Source of the DNA: Stomoxys calcitrans
Lineage: Eukaryota > Arthropoda > Insecta > Diptera > Muscidae
Assembly: GCF_963082655.1 (NCBI RefSeq)
Contig: NC_081552.1
Span: forward strand, 53,049,947-53,113,946
DNA length: 64,000 nucleotides
Direction: 5' to 3'
The notes under the pieces are model-generated. The model saw only the letters and a list, made by a program, of their open reading frames with translations, was not told the DNA's origin and did not search any database. Positions 52,956 through 62,730 of this stretch are shown one piece after another (the stretch's first letter is position 1; each line of letters starts with the position of its first letter). A program made the translations under genes and the position numbers.

Positions 52956-53119
52956 GACTATTCGTGATCCTCCGAAACCAGCTTTGAACAGCTTTGAAGA
53001 GTTGTTCGCAGGATGTTTGAACAATTTATCTGTATTGCATCGGTCTTTATCTTCCATCGGACTTCGTAAAACAGGCTGTGAATCAATGTCACATTTGATT
53101 CAGAACTAAGAAATGTTGA

Positions 53120-53638
53120 CCAAATCATGACAAAAACACCTCATGCAAACTTTCAGCCAAATCGGATAAGAATTGTGTCCTCTAGTGGTTCAAGAAGTCA
53201 AGATTTAAGATCGTTTTATATAACAGCTATATCAGGTTATGGACCGATTTCAACCATACTAAGCACAGTTGTTGGAAATCAAAACAAAACACCTTATACA
53301 AAATTTCAGCCAAATCGGATAAAAATTGTGGCTCAAGAAGTCAAGATCCAAGATCGGTTTATATGGCAGCTATATCAAAACATGGACCGATATAGCCCAT
53401 TTACAATCCCAACCAACCTACACCTATAAGAAGTATTTGTGCAAAATTTCAAGCGGCTAGCTTTATTCCTTAGCGTGCTTTCAACAGACAGACGGACGGA
53501 CGGACATTGCTAGATCGACATAAAATGTCATGACGATCAAGAATATACTTCATGGGGTCTGAGACGAATATTTCGAGGAGTTACAAACGGAATGACGAAA
53601 TTAGTATGCCCCCATCCTATGGTGGAGGGTATAAAAAG
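53120..53638 (+). repeat. TATACCC-end element, shorter copy
   Basis: Units with TTTCAGCCAAATCGGATAA and TTATATGGCAGCTATATCA (53150, 53300); right end CGAATATTTCGAGGAGTTAC ... CCCATCCTATGGTGGAGGGT|ATAAAAA. The left terminus is not seen. Confidence 0.7.
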
Positions 53639-53639
53639 C

Positions 53640-54500
53640 CTGCTCCTTAATGAAATATTCTTGGCGAAATTTGCTTTTGCGGAGATGGAAGCGAGCTCAA
53701 TTAAGCGGCATCGTGGGTTCAATTCCCACAAATGGACAGCATTGTCTAATGGAGTCTGATTTACTTAAACCAAACAAAACCTAAGGTAAGAGTGGCAGAC
53801 TCACTTAGACTATTTTAGTCCATTGTGATGCTACAGTGGGTATCAATTGTGTATTCAATTGTTTTTCCATATTCACATTCCATACTTCGGAAACTTAAGG
53901 TTGAACAGTGTTATTAATCATGACTTCGCCCCATTGATGTGATCTCATTGTCTATATTTTAAAGACAGCATCTTAGGCACCGACATCGTACTAAGCGATC
54001 ACGATAGGTAATCTACGTTATCGCTCAAGTTTAGAACAGCCAGGGAAAAGTATAATAAAAATAGAGCTTATCTATATTGGGGGGGGAAGAGAGAATACTT
54101 ACATTAAGCCAATGCAAACAAATAACTTTGTTGTTATCATTGCTCGCTTCTACGATGGTATAACTGACCGGGAGTTCGATTGCATCGTTGTCTATGCATA
54201 ACCACCACGTTCACACCAGTAAGCAATGAAGACAGACAAAACACCGTCGTCTTGGTTGTTATCACAAACAAATTAAAATACAGAACAACAGACAGAAAAA
54301 CAAACAAAGTGAATAAGTAATTCCGGCGCAGCAAAATACTTTGTTGCAATTTCTGTTTGATTTATCATACAAATAACTCTTATTAGGTCACCAAAAAAAA
54401 TAAATGGTAAACAATTTTTTTCCCAAAAAGGAATACTTTGTTTAAGCTTAAAAAAAGGGGTTGAGCTCCAGTTCTCCGCATGTGTAATATTTATTTATTA
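53640..54500. other. No gene recognised
   Basis: AT-rich; a - strand frame at 54137-54349 is Phe/Val-rich without a motif. TACTTACATTAAGCC at 54097-54111 is a donor-like site on the - strand with no exon that I can define. Confidence 0.4.
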
Positions 54501-54501
54501 C

Positions 54502-56660
54502 TAGCTGACCTGGGCCCGCTCCGATGCGTCTTCTTTTACTTTATATGGAACAAAAGTTTCCTTGGAATATTTATTTTCGACAATTAAAGATTTTTTAGGT
54601 AAAAACCATGCTACAAAAATAGTATATCACTTGACTAACAGTTTAACAATATAAGTGCCTTTATCTGAATCCCCTTATGATCTTTATTGGTCTACGAATT
54701 TAAGTTTGAATGTAAGGTGTACTCCCAGATACTTGACCCTGAAAAAATATCAGCATCGTGCTCTCCTCTCAAATACCATATATTTAAACCCCATATTGCC
54801 ATTGGCTTAAGAGGAGTTTACAGGATGAGGCGTCCCCCAAACACATGGCCCCAAAAATAGGTTATCATTTGGATATCAAATTCGTATTCTACTCCCCAAT
54901 ACCTTATCTGAGCCCCATATTGCGATGGTCACTAACAAATTGCTGTGTGTGGGGTATTTTGGGAAAGGGGCAGATCCCCAGAAAATTGGTTCCGAATTCT
55001 GGGTATTGATTCTTACTCTACCCCCCAATACTTTTCATTAAGGCCCACATTGTCATGGTCGGTAAAAATGCCCGATTTAGGGGTGTTTTGGGGATTGGGG
55101 TGGTCGCCCAAACACTAAGCCCGGAAAATATATTGGCCTCAAAATTGGATATCAAATTCGTTTTCAAATCCCATTTAAACTCCTTATTGCAAAAGTCAGA
55201 AAATATGTCCGGTTCGGGGTATTGGCCCTAAAAAGTATAAATATTTAGTTCCACTCTCTTTACGACCCAAATTGTCTTGGTGAGCAAATACGTCCTATTT
55301 GGGGGTTGTTATGGTGGTGGGACGTCCCCTAGACAGTTGGTCCCTAATGTTGATATCAGATACATGGTCTACTCCCAAATACCTTTAATTTGAGCCCCAT
55401 ATTTCCATAGTCGGCAAACATGACCGGCTTGGGGGAGTTTTGGGGGGATGGGCGGCCACTCAGTGAGTTGGCCTTGAAGATATATATATCGGATTCGTGT
55501 TCCACTTTAAAAACCCTCTTATTTGACCCTCATATTGCAAAATTGAGCAAATACTTCCTATTTGGTCGGTGTTGTGGGGGTGGTGTGGCCCCATAGACAC
55601 TTTTCCCAAATATTGATATCAGATTCGTGCTTTACTCCCAAATACCTTCCATTTGAGCCCTATATGGCTATGGTCGTATATTTGTCCCCTTTGGGGGATG
55701 TTTTTGGGGAGAGGCTGCCCCCCAAACTCTTGGTCCCATATTTGGATATCAGATTCTAATTCTACACTCAAATACCTTTTATTTAAGACCCATATTCGCA
55801 TGGTCAGTAAATAAGTCCTGGTTGGGGGGTGTTTTGGAGAAGGGATGCACCCGCAGAAACGTGATCCCACATTTGGATATCATATTCGTATTCTACTCGC
55901 AAATACCTTTCATTTGAGTCCTATATTGCCATGATCGGTATATGTCCGATTTAGGGGTGCTTTGGGGGTTGGGTGGTGTTGTGGGGGTGGTGTGGCCCCA
56001 TAGACACTTTTCCCGAATATTGATATCAGATTTTGCTTTACTCCCAAATACCTTTCAGTTGAGCCCCATGTGGCTATGGTCGTAAATTTTTCCCCTTTGG
56101 GGGAGGTTTTTGGGGAGAGGCGGTCCCCCAAACACTTGGTCTCATATTCTAATTCTACACTCAAATACCTTTTATTTAAGCCCCATATTCCCATGGTCAG
56201 TAAATAAGTCCTGTTTGGGGGTGTTTTGGGGAAGGGGTGGACCCCCAGAAACGTGGTCCCATATTTGGATATCAGATTCGTATTCTACCCCCAAATACCT
56301 TTCATTTGAGTCCCATATTGCCATGGTCAGTAAATACGTCCGATTTAGGGGTGTTTTGGGGGTTGGGGTGCTTCCCCTAGCACTTGGTTCGACAAATGGA
56401 TATCAGATACGTTTTCTTATCCTAAATACCTTTCATTTGAGTCCCATATTGCCGTGATTGGTGTAAATATATGTTTGGTAGGTTTTAGGATGGGGCGGCC
56501 CCCCTAGGTATCCCATCCGAAATTTGGACACCAAATTTTTATTTTTCGGGGACTATATGAGAGCACACAAAATTTCGCTTAAATCGCACCACCCACCTCC
56601 GAGATCTGGCGTTTCTAAAAATTAGGGTAAGGGGGAGGGTACACCCTCCCCCCCCCCCCC
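54502..56660 (+). repeat. CTAGCTGA-start element with long array of ~130-bp G/C-skewed units
   Basis: Starts ACTAGCTGACCTGGGCCCGC. About 13 units, each with TATCAGATTCGT(A/G)TTCTACTCCC, AAATACCTTTCATTTGAGCC, CCATATTGCCATGGTCGGTA and GGGGTGTTTTGGGGGTTGGG. Units at 55571-55977 recur at 55978-56384 as a ~407-bp block. Ends with a run of 17 C (56648-56664). Confidence 0.8.
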
Positions 56661-56679
56661 CCCCATACTCAGCATACTT

Positions 56680-57180
56680 GGATTAACATTGCGTGGGTTT
56701 TGGGTTAAATTCACACCAGTTAAGGCGCGAACTCAACGAAATCCAAGCAATAATGGCAATCAAATGGCTGAAGATCTGAAAATATCCTGAGAATGCATGC
56801 AATATATATTGAAAAACGAGCTCGACGTAAAACCCTACAAGTTTCAAAAGGCACTCGATCTTAAAGCAAAGTAAAAAAAGTAAGACTTGAAAGACAAAGT
56901 TGAATTTTTGAACATCGTCCTCTCTGACGAGGAAAAGTTTCCCAATTGAGCAATTTGTTAACTCCAAAAATGATCGTGTGTACTTAGTGCAAGTGTGCAC
57001 TAGCTAGGCTTCAATAAGCCTACGAACGTCCATCCGAAGTAATTTCCATCTCAAGTGACAGTAAGGGCAGCAGTGGCCGCCGATAGACGCACTCCAATCG
57101 TTTAATCGAGCCTTGTGTCAAAGTAAATGCGACTTGTTATAGAGAAAACATTTTGGAGCCTGCTTTGGAGTTGAATGAAT
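56680..57180 (+). pseudogene. Tc1-like transposase fossil
   Basis: Broken frames give RRELNEIQAIMAIKWLKI, EHRPL..RGKVSQLSNLL, NSKNDRVYL, AYERPSEVISISSDSKGSSG and VKVNATCYRENILEPALELN, parallel to the fossil at 9694-10720. No terminal repeats remain. Confidence 0.65.
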
Positions 57181-57369
57181 TTGAATAAACTTTTTGTTTC
57201 TATTCGAGTTTGTTCGGGACAATTAATTGTTCTAAATAATAACAACAAATATTTAAATAACAACAAATATTTGTTAGTTTTTCTGTTTTCTTTGTTTGAA
57301 GTGGACGAAAAATCTGGAAGTGTGCTTTAAAATTTTGAAAGTGGAAACTACACACCGTCTGGCCAACAC

Positions 57370-58270
57370 AAAGGTACGAGTTTTTTGCGGAGCATTTTAG
57401 CCGACATTATTAAATCAGATGGTCCAGGTACTGAATCCGTCACCATCGACATGTGGGCGGACAATTATGTTAAGCCAACTTTTTTAGGCATGACACATTC
57501 CACTACCAAAAATACCTTAAGATAATTGAGTTGGTATTAGGTAGGAAATCAATGGATTTCGAGCGGTTCACCAGAGCACAGTGGGGGAGAATCGAAAGAA
57601 ATACTAGTATGGGGTAAAAAACATGTGCCAAAACGGGGGATTTGAGCTTTGAGAACTCGAGGAGTTTTTCCAATTTTTTAATAAAAATATGCCTATTTTG
57701 AAGTACAAAGAAGAGAAGCCGTTTAAGTTAATACATCTCCTTTAAATGTAAGTACAAAGAGAAAAAAAATAAGGTTTTCAATCAATTTTTTTGGCTTACA
57801 AAATACCACATCCAAATCATGCATAAAAATGAAAATCGAACCACAAATCCCTTTGTAAATTACAAAATTCGAGGCTAATCTCGGCCAAAATTTCAACAAA
57901 TAAAAATTAAAACGCGGTTATCCCTGAAATCATTGGATATACTAGTGGTCTAGCACTATCTAGCAAAAAAAAAAAGAATTTTGAAAATCGAACCACATAT
58001 GGAGATTTAACAGCCCGAACATTTTTTCGAAAGGAGGCGCCCGCACAACATAGGGCCTTGAAATTGTGCACTCGACTTAGCTAATATCTTAGCTCTACCA
58101 TTTCAAGTTTCAAAGAGAAACTTTTACCCGTTTTCACACGACATATTTTTTAAAAGTTTTCTCTTTCGATCTTCTCCCACTGTACAGCGTAAAAGTTCTA
58201 AAGAAGCTTATATGGATTTTTAATGCATTCGGTGTCCCAAATATCGAAAAAGTAAAATTGGTAAATTTTT
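57370..58270 (+). pseudogene. hAT transposase fragment interrupted by a MITE
   Basis: 57421-57525 reads GPGTESVTIDMWADNYVKPT then FLGMTHSTTKN, matching the hAT catalytic block with DxW (TxDxWTxxxxxxFLG). A shifted frame continues IELVLGRKSMDFERFT (57525-57570). The reading resumes after the MITE: YSVKVLKKLIWIFNAFGVPN, IEKVKLV (58183-58263). About 90 residues in all, so a partial, dead copy. Confidence 0.8.
57579..58182. mobile_element. Tc-like MITE with CAGTGGG ends, inserted in the hAT fragment
   Basis: CAGTGGGGGAGAATCGAAAG at the left, CTTTCGATCTTCTCCCACTG at the right, flanked by CA (probably mutated TA) and TA. Taking out the element and one TA restores continuity of the hAT sequence (E-Y-S-V-K-V). 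604 bp with short non-coding frames only. Confidence 0.78.
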
Positions 58271-58599
58271 AGTAAATTTAATGAAATTAAATTTCTAATA
58301 TTAGAATTAAGCCATAGGTTAGGTTGAAAAGAGGGTGCGGATATTAATCCGCCCCATGCCACTATAGACATACACCTAAGCCAGCAATCGGCTTGTTGTA
58401 CGCTCTAAAAACTAAAAAATAACCTCGAAAAAGAAAATTTTTAATTAGGAATTCCGTGCTACTTCCAAAATCCTTAATTGTTTTCTATACCACTTCCATA
58501 AGTTGTTTCATGCCTAGTTTTGTATTCCCACCTAAGTACCAGTGTATTTAAGCCGCGAAAGAGGGCAATGACAATCTTCAGTTTGATCTATAATTTAAC

Positions 58600-59328
58600 T
58601 ATGAATCGTTTTACAAACGAACAACACTTGCAAATTATTGAATTTTATTATCAAAATGCGTGCTCTGTTAAGAAAGTTCATCGCGCGCTTTCTCCATTGG
58701 GCGACAAAGTTCGATTTTGCCTCAATGGTTACGTAAATAAGCAGAATTGTCGATTTCGGAGAGAAGATCAGTCAGAGCTGGATGCATTGGTAAATGCATT
58801 CGGAAAAAGTCACAGTTTGGTGCGGTTTATGGGTTGGAGGCATCATTGGAACGTACTTCTTCAAGGTGATGCGAATCGTAACTTAACTGTGAATGATGAG
58901 CGCTACCGTGAGATGATATCCAACTTTTTTTTGTCCAAAATGCAAGAGGTTGACTTGCATGACATGTGGTTTCAACAAGACGGTGCAGGCCTAGATCGTG
59001 CGTTTAACGCCTTTAGACTATTATTTGTGGGGCTATGTTAATACTCATATCTACAATTGCGCTTCAATTGATGCATTGGAAGACAACATTGAAGCATTTA
59101 TTCGTGAGATACCGGCCGAAATGTTGGAAAGAGTATGCCAAAATTGGACTAAGCGGATGGACCATTTGAGGCGCAGTCACGGTCAACATTTGCATAAAAT
59201 AATCTTCAAACATTAAATTATATGGACCGTACTATCGATTCAAAAAAAAAGATTTCATGAATTTTTCGGGATTGCATGTGTTTTTTTTTCTTGAAAAACT
59301 TTCCTATAGCTCTCAAAAAAATCACCCT
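58600..59328 (+). mobile_element. mariner-like element, 5'-truncated copy D
   Basis: Transposase start MNRFTNEQHLQIIEFYYQNA at 58601, then a deletion at SPLGDKV to FCLNGYVNKQNCRFRREDQ, ANRNLTVNDERYREMISNFF, LDLHDMWFQQDGAG (VDLHDMW here), a second deletion removing CHTAR..LTPLDYF, and the C-terminus YNCASIDALEDNIEAFIREI ... HGQHLHKIIFKH (stop at 59214-59216). The right end ATCACCCTTA is present; the left end is not. Confidence 0.82.
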
Positions 59329-59369
59329 TAATAAGCAAAGTACTACTTTTTCGCCTATTTTTCTCCTAC

Positions 59370-59475
59370 TTTTGTTGTTGTTGAGCAGTGTGTTGTACCC
59401 TGAGGCGGCGGACCTTGTCGAAGAAGGACTCCATCGTGTCAAACCAGTACGTACAACCGGCTGCCATGACATTGC
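59370..59475 (+). repeat. Short dispersed repeat (CCGGCTGCCATG family)
   Basis: TTGTTGTTGAGCAGTGTGTT, GGACCTTGTCGAAGAAGGAC, CAGTACGTACAACCGGCTGC. Confidence 0.7.
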
Positions 59476-59499
59476 TCTCCCACATTTCGCAGACGTTTG

Positions 59500-59727
59500 C
59501 AAAAAAAAATTTCGCTTCATGGAAAAAAAACGGTTGACAAATTTTTTCAACCGTGATTCCCAAGTTTTTCGCGAGTCGTGATTTTTTCGTGAGTAAATTT
59601 TTTGTCCCGTGAGCGTAAATAAACGTGATTTGACATAAAAAGCCGTGCGTGAGCGAATAATTTATTTAAATAAATAATAATGTTTCGTGAGCGTCGGTGA
59701 AAAATCACTCACGTGCACATCTGTAGT
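59500..59727 (-). mobile_element. hAT-like minisatellite element, right-end fragment
   Basis: TTCGCGAGTCGTGATTTTTT, CGTGAGTAAATTTTTTGTCC, GTGAGCGTAAATAAACGTGA and the end CACGTGCACATCTGTAGTA, as in 44935-45132. Confidence 0.65.
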
Positions 59728-59754
59728 AAGGACTTTTCAGTATGAAAATATGCC

Positions 59755-60020
59755 AGTATGGATGCGCTGAAGAAAGACATTGTAAGGGAATTTACCAATA
59801 TACTGGCAGATTGCATTTGTGCAGCTTGCAAATCGTTTTTTGACCGACAACAGAAAAATAGGCAAAGCAAAAGCTGGTCGTATGGAACAAAAGTGAATGG
59901 GTTCTGAAATTTAGAATACTTCCACACATTTTTGTCATTTGAATCTACAAAAAATATTTTTACACAAAAAATGTGATCATTTGCATTGGTAACACTTCGT
60001 GTCAGCTATTCTGTGCATCG
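59755..60020 (+). pseudogene. Tc1-like transposase C-terminal end plus terminal repeat
   Basis: ATGGATGCGCTGAAGAAAGA encodes MDALKKDIVREFTNILADCI, CAACKSFFDR, the usual end of this transposase family (SMDALKKxLVREW). After about 150 bp comes TTGGTAACACTTCGTGTCAG, the right terminal repeat. Confidence 0.7.
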
Positions 60021-60246
60021 TAGGCACTCGGTATTTTTGCAAGAGCCGGTGCCACCCGACCTCTTATTGAGACTCTCCATTCGATACCGCTGATTGTCCG
60101 CGACTGCAGTTACAGCTACTCCGGATGGAGCATTCCACTATCCGCAACCTGTGGCAGCTAAGCTTATTGTGACAGCAATGAACACCACACAGATCGGACC
60201 TCAATATTCCAGCTTGTGTGGTGCTCACTACTATCCCGTGCCGGGT
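60020..60246 (-). repeat. (CAA)n-tailed retroposon, 5' part
   Basis: CATCGTAGGCACTCGGTATT, GCAAGAGCCGGTGCCACCCG, GGAGCATTCCACTATCCGCA, CACTACTATCCCGTGCCGGG. The tail side is missing. Confidence 0.78.
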
Positions 60247-60328
60247 AACAGTGTAACAATATAACAGAATAATAGCATAACAGTATAAAGATATAATAGT
60301 ATGACAGTATAACAGTAAAACAGAATAG
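60246..60328. repeat. (AACAGTATA)n microsatellite
   Basis: ACAGTGTAACAATATAACAG and similar for about 80 bp; a short piece returns at 62533-62570 (AGCATAACAGTATAGTC). Confidence 0.75.
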
Positions 60329-60386
60329 GTCTGTTCGCGTACTTTTCTAGTAAAAATTTGCCAAAAGTTTTCAGTAGAGTAAGGGC

Positions 60387-60492
60387 AGCCACCGTAGCGC
60401 AGAGGTTAGCCTGTCCGCCAATGACGCAGAACGCCTGGTTTGAATAATGGCGAGAACATCAGGAAATTTTTTTTTAACGATGGTTATCCCCT
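60387..60492 (+). repeat. SINE head (A-box and degenerate B-box)
   Basis: CCACCGTAGCGCAGAGGTTA with TAGCGCAGAGG at 60395-60405; the B-box is mutated (GGTTTGAATAA). Continues to AACGATGGTTATCCCCT, then is cut by the inner element. Confidence 0.8.
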
Positions 60493-60499
60493 AATAAAG

Positions 60500-61548
60500 C
60501 ACGGCACGGCCGAACTTTGGATACCCATCACCATGGATATATTAATCATCCTATTTTATTATAACTCCTCTATCGCTTCTATATTTATATCTAAATATCA
60601 TATTTCTTTCAGTTCTCGAGAACTCTTTAAACAAGACACTGTTTCAGCGAAATCAGTCAATAAATTCGCTTTTTATAGGATTAAGAAATCGATCTATACG
60701 GCTGCTATATCTTTAAAGTCTGATCTGGATTATATTTGGTTCGGATGTTGGAAGGTTTAAAACAACTTACTATATCAAAGAAATCGGGTAATAAATAAAG
60801 ACTTGATGTGCTGGCAGCTAATTTAAATATCGTCCGATCTGAACCATATTTGGTTCGGATGTTGGAAGTTTTAAAACAACTAACTATTTCAAATTTCAAC
60901 GAAATCTGGTAATAAATGCAGCTTTTATGGGTTTCAGACCCTAAATCGGAAGATCGGTCTATATGGCAGCTGTATCTAAAAATAGTCCGATCTGAACCAT
61001 ATGTGAGTCGGATGTCGGGAGCCTAAAAACAACTTACTGTTTCAAATCAGGTAATAAATGCAACTTTTATGGATTTCAGGCCCTTCATCGGCAGATTGGT
61101 CTATATGGCAGTTATATCTAAATATAGTCCCATCTAAACCATATTTAAGCCGAATGTTGGGAGGCTTGAAACAACTGACTGTTTCAAATTTCGACGAAAT
61201 CGGGTAATAAATGCAGCTTTTATGGGCTTCAGACCCTTTATATTCAGATCGGTCTATATGGCAGCTATATCCAAATGTGGTCCGATTTGGCCCGTTCAAG
61301 AACTTAACCTGCGTGCAGCAAAAATACGTATCTGTGCCAAATTTCAGCTAAATATCGCAGTTTTTGAAGGCTTTAGTGTGATTACAACAGATGGACGGAC
61401 AGACACTCGGACATCGTTAAATCGTCTTAGAATTTTACGACGATCTGAAATATATATACTTTGTAGGGTCGGAATATCCATTTCGACGTGTTGCTAACGG
61501 AATGACTAAATGAATATACCCCCTATACTACGGTGGTGGGTATAAAAA
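60500..61548 (+). repeat. TATACCC-end array element, complete copy
   Basis: Left end GGCACGGCCGAACTTTGGAT, ACCCATCACCATGG; right end CGACGTGTTGCTAACGGAAT, GACTAAATGAATATACCCCC, TACGGTGGTGGGTATA. Four or five units of about 140-155 bp with TCGGTCTATATGGCAGCTAT, CCGATCTGAACCATATTTGG and AAATGCAGCTTTTATGGG. Non-coding. Confidence 0.8.
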
Positions 61549-61549
61549 T

Positions 61550-61733
61550 GGTATGGCAGCCATGTAAGAACTTCTTTCCAAAGAGGTGTCGCACTGCGGC
61601 ACGCCTTTCGGACTCGACTATAAAAAGCAGGCCACTAATCATTGAGCTTAAACTTGAATGGGACAGCATTTATTGGTATGTGAAAATTTTGCCCCTGTTC
61701 CTTAATGTTCATGGGCAATTTTGCATTTGCAAG
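61550..61733 (+). repeat. SINE tail (second half of the split copy)
   Basis: CCATGTAAGAACTTCTTTCC, AAAGAGGTGTCGCACTGCGG, GAGCTTAAACTTGAATGGGA, TTTTGCCCCTGTTCCTTAAT, GGGCAATTTTGCATTTGCAA. Confidence 0.8.
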
Positions 61734-61934
61734 AGTAGCCTTTACTCTCTTTTGCTATTGATTTGAATTAAACAGCGGATTTTTATAAATCAGCTGTTCT
61801 ATGTTCAATTTCTGCGGTGAAAAAAGCTTCGGTAGAAATTTACAAATTCTCAATTACAAAACTCTCAAAATTTTGTTCACTCTCACGCACTGCCCCGCTC
61901 TCTTCTGCTGGCAAATAAAGTACACTTAATAATA

Positions 61935-62531
61935 AAGGGTGATTTTTTTGAGGTTAGGATTTTCATGCATTAGTATTTGACAGATCACGTGGGATTTCAG
62001 ACATGGTGTCAAAGAGAAAGATGCTCAGTATGCTTTGACATTTCATCATGAATAGACTTACTAACGAGCAACGCTTGCAAATCATTGAATTTTATTACCA
62101 AAATCAGTGTTCGGTTCGAAATGTGTTCAAATTTTGTTCAGCGATGAGGCTCATTTCTGGTTGAATGGCTACGTAAATAAGCAAAATTGCCGCATTTGGA
62201 GTGAAGAGCAACCAGAAGCCGTTCAAGAACTGCCCATGCATCCCGAAAAATGCACTGTTTGGTGTGGTTTGTACGCTGGTGGAATCATTGGACCGTATTT
62301 TTTCAAAGATGCTGTTGGACGCAACGTTACGGTGAATGAACACATTTCGAACCGAACACTGATTTTGGTAATAAAATTCAATGATTTGCAAGCGTTGCTC
62401 GTTAGTAAGTCTATTCATGATGAAATGTCAAAGCATACTGAGCATCTTTCTCTTTGACACCATGTCTGAAATCCCACGTGATCTGTCAAATACTAATGCA
62501 TGAAAATCCTAACCTCAAAAAAATCACCCTA
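61935..62531. mobile_element. Palindromic mariner derivative with perfect 191-bp inverted arms
   Basis: Arms 61935-62125 and 62341-62531 are exact inverse copies as far as I can read. Each arm holds the mariner 5' end: the terminal repeat AAGGGTGATTTTTTTGAGG, and the transposase start MNRLTNEQRLQIIEFYYQNQ. The 215-bp spacer codes for the middle of the transposase (FSDEAHFWLNGYVNKQNC, PEKCTVWCGLYAGGIIGPYF, FKDAVGRNVTVNEH). The normal 3' end is missing, replaced by the second 5' arm. Confidence 0.92.
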
Positions 62532-62579
62532 TAGCATAACAGTATAGTCTTCTAACAGTATAAAAGCAAAGCAACGGCA

Positions 62580-62730
62580 CATCGTTCACATGCGGCTTCA
62601 AAAAGGAGCTCTCTTATTAATGAGCTTCAACTGTAATCGGATAGCACTCACTCATTCATATGTGAGAAATTTGCCCCCTGCTCCTTAATAGGATGTTCAT
62701 GCGTAAATGTGCGTTTGTGCTTAATAGCAT
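62580..62730 (+). repeat. SINE 3' fragment
   Basis: GGCTTCAAAAAGGAGCTCTC, TTAATGAGCTTCAACTGTAA, GAAATTTGCCCCCTGCTCCT, GATGTTCATGCGTAAATGTG. Confidence 0.75.

Larger units (their letters stand above)
60330..61930 (+). repeat. Three-level nested repeat
   Basis: Outer: CGCGTACTTTTCTAGTAAAA family (60330-60386 and 61734-61930). Middle: SINE (60387-60492 and 61550-61733). Inner: TATACCC-end array element (60500-61548). Each outer layer is continuous once the inner one is removed. Confidence 0.8.

Noticed and set aside
54097..54111. Splice donor on the - strand (GCTTAAT|GTAAGT)
   Set aside because: The upstream sequence on that strand has no supported coding frame, so a lone GTAAGT match is not evidence of an exon.
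61042..61299. Open frames in the 60.5-61.5 kb array (repeated NIRTKYG, SCFKPPN peptides)
   Set aside because: Frames come from the repeat unit and differ between units; no domain or initiation signal.
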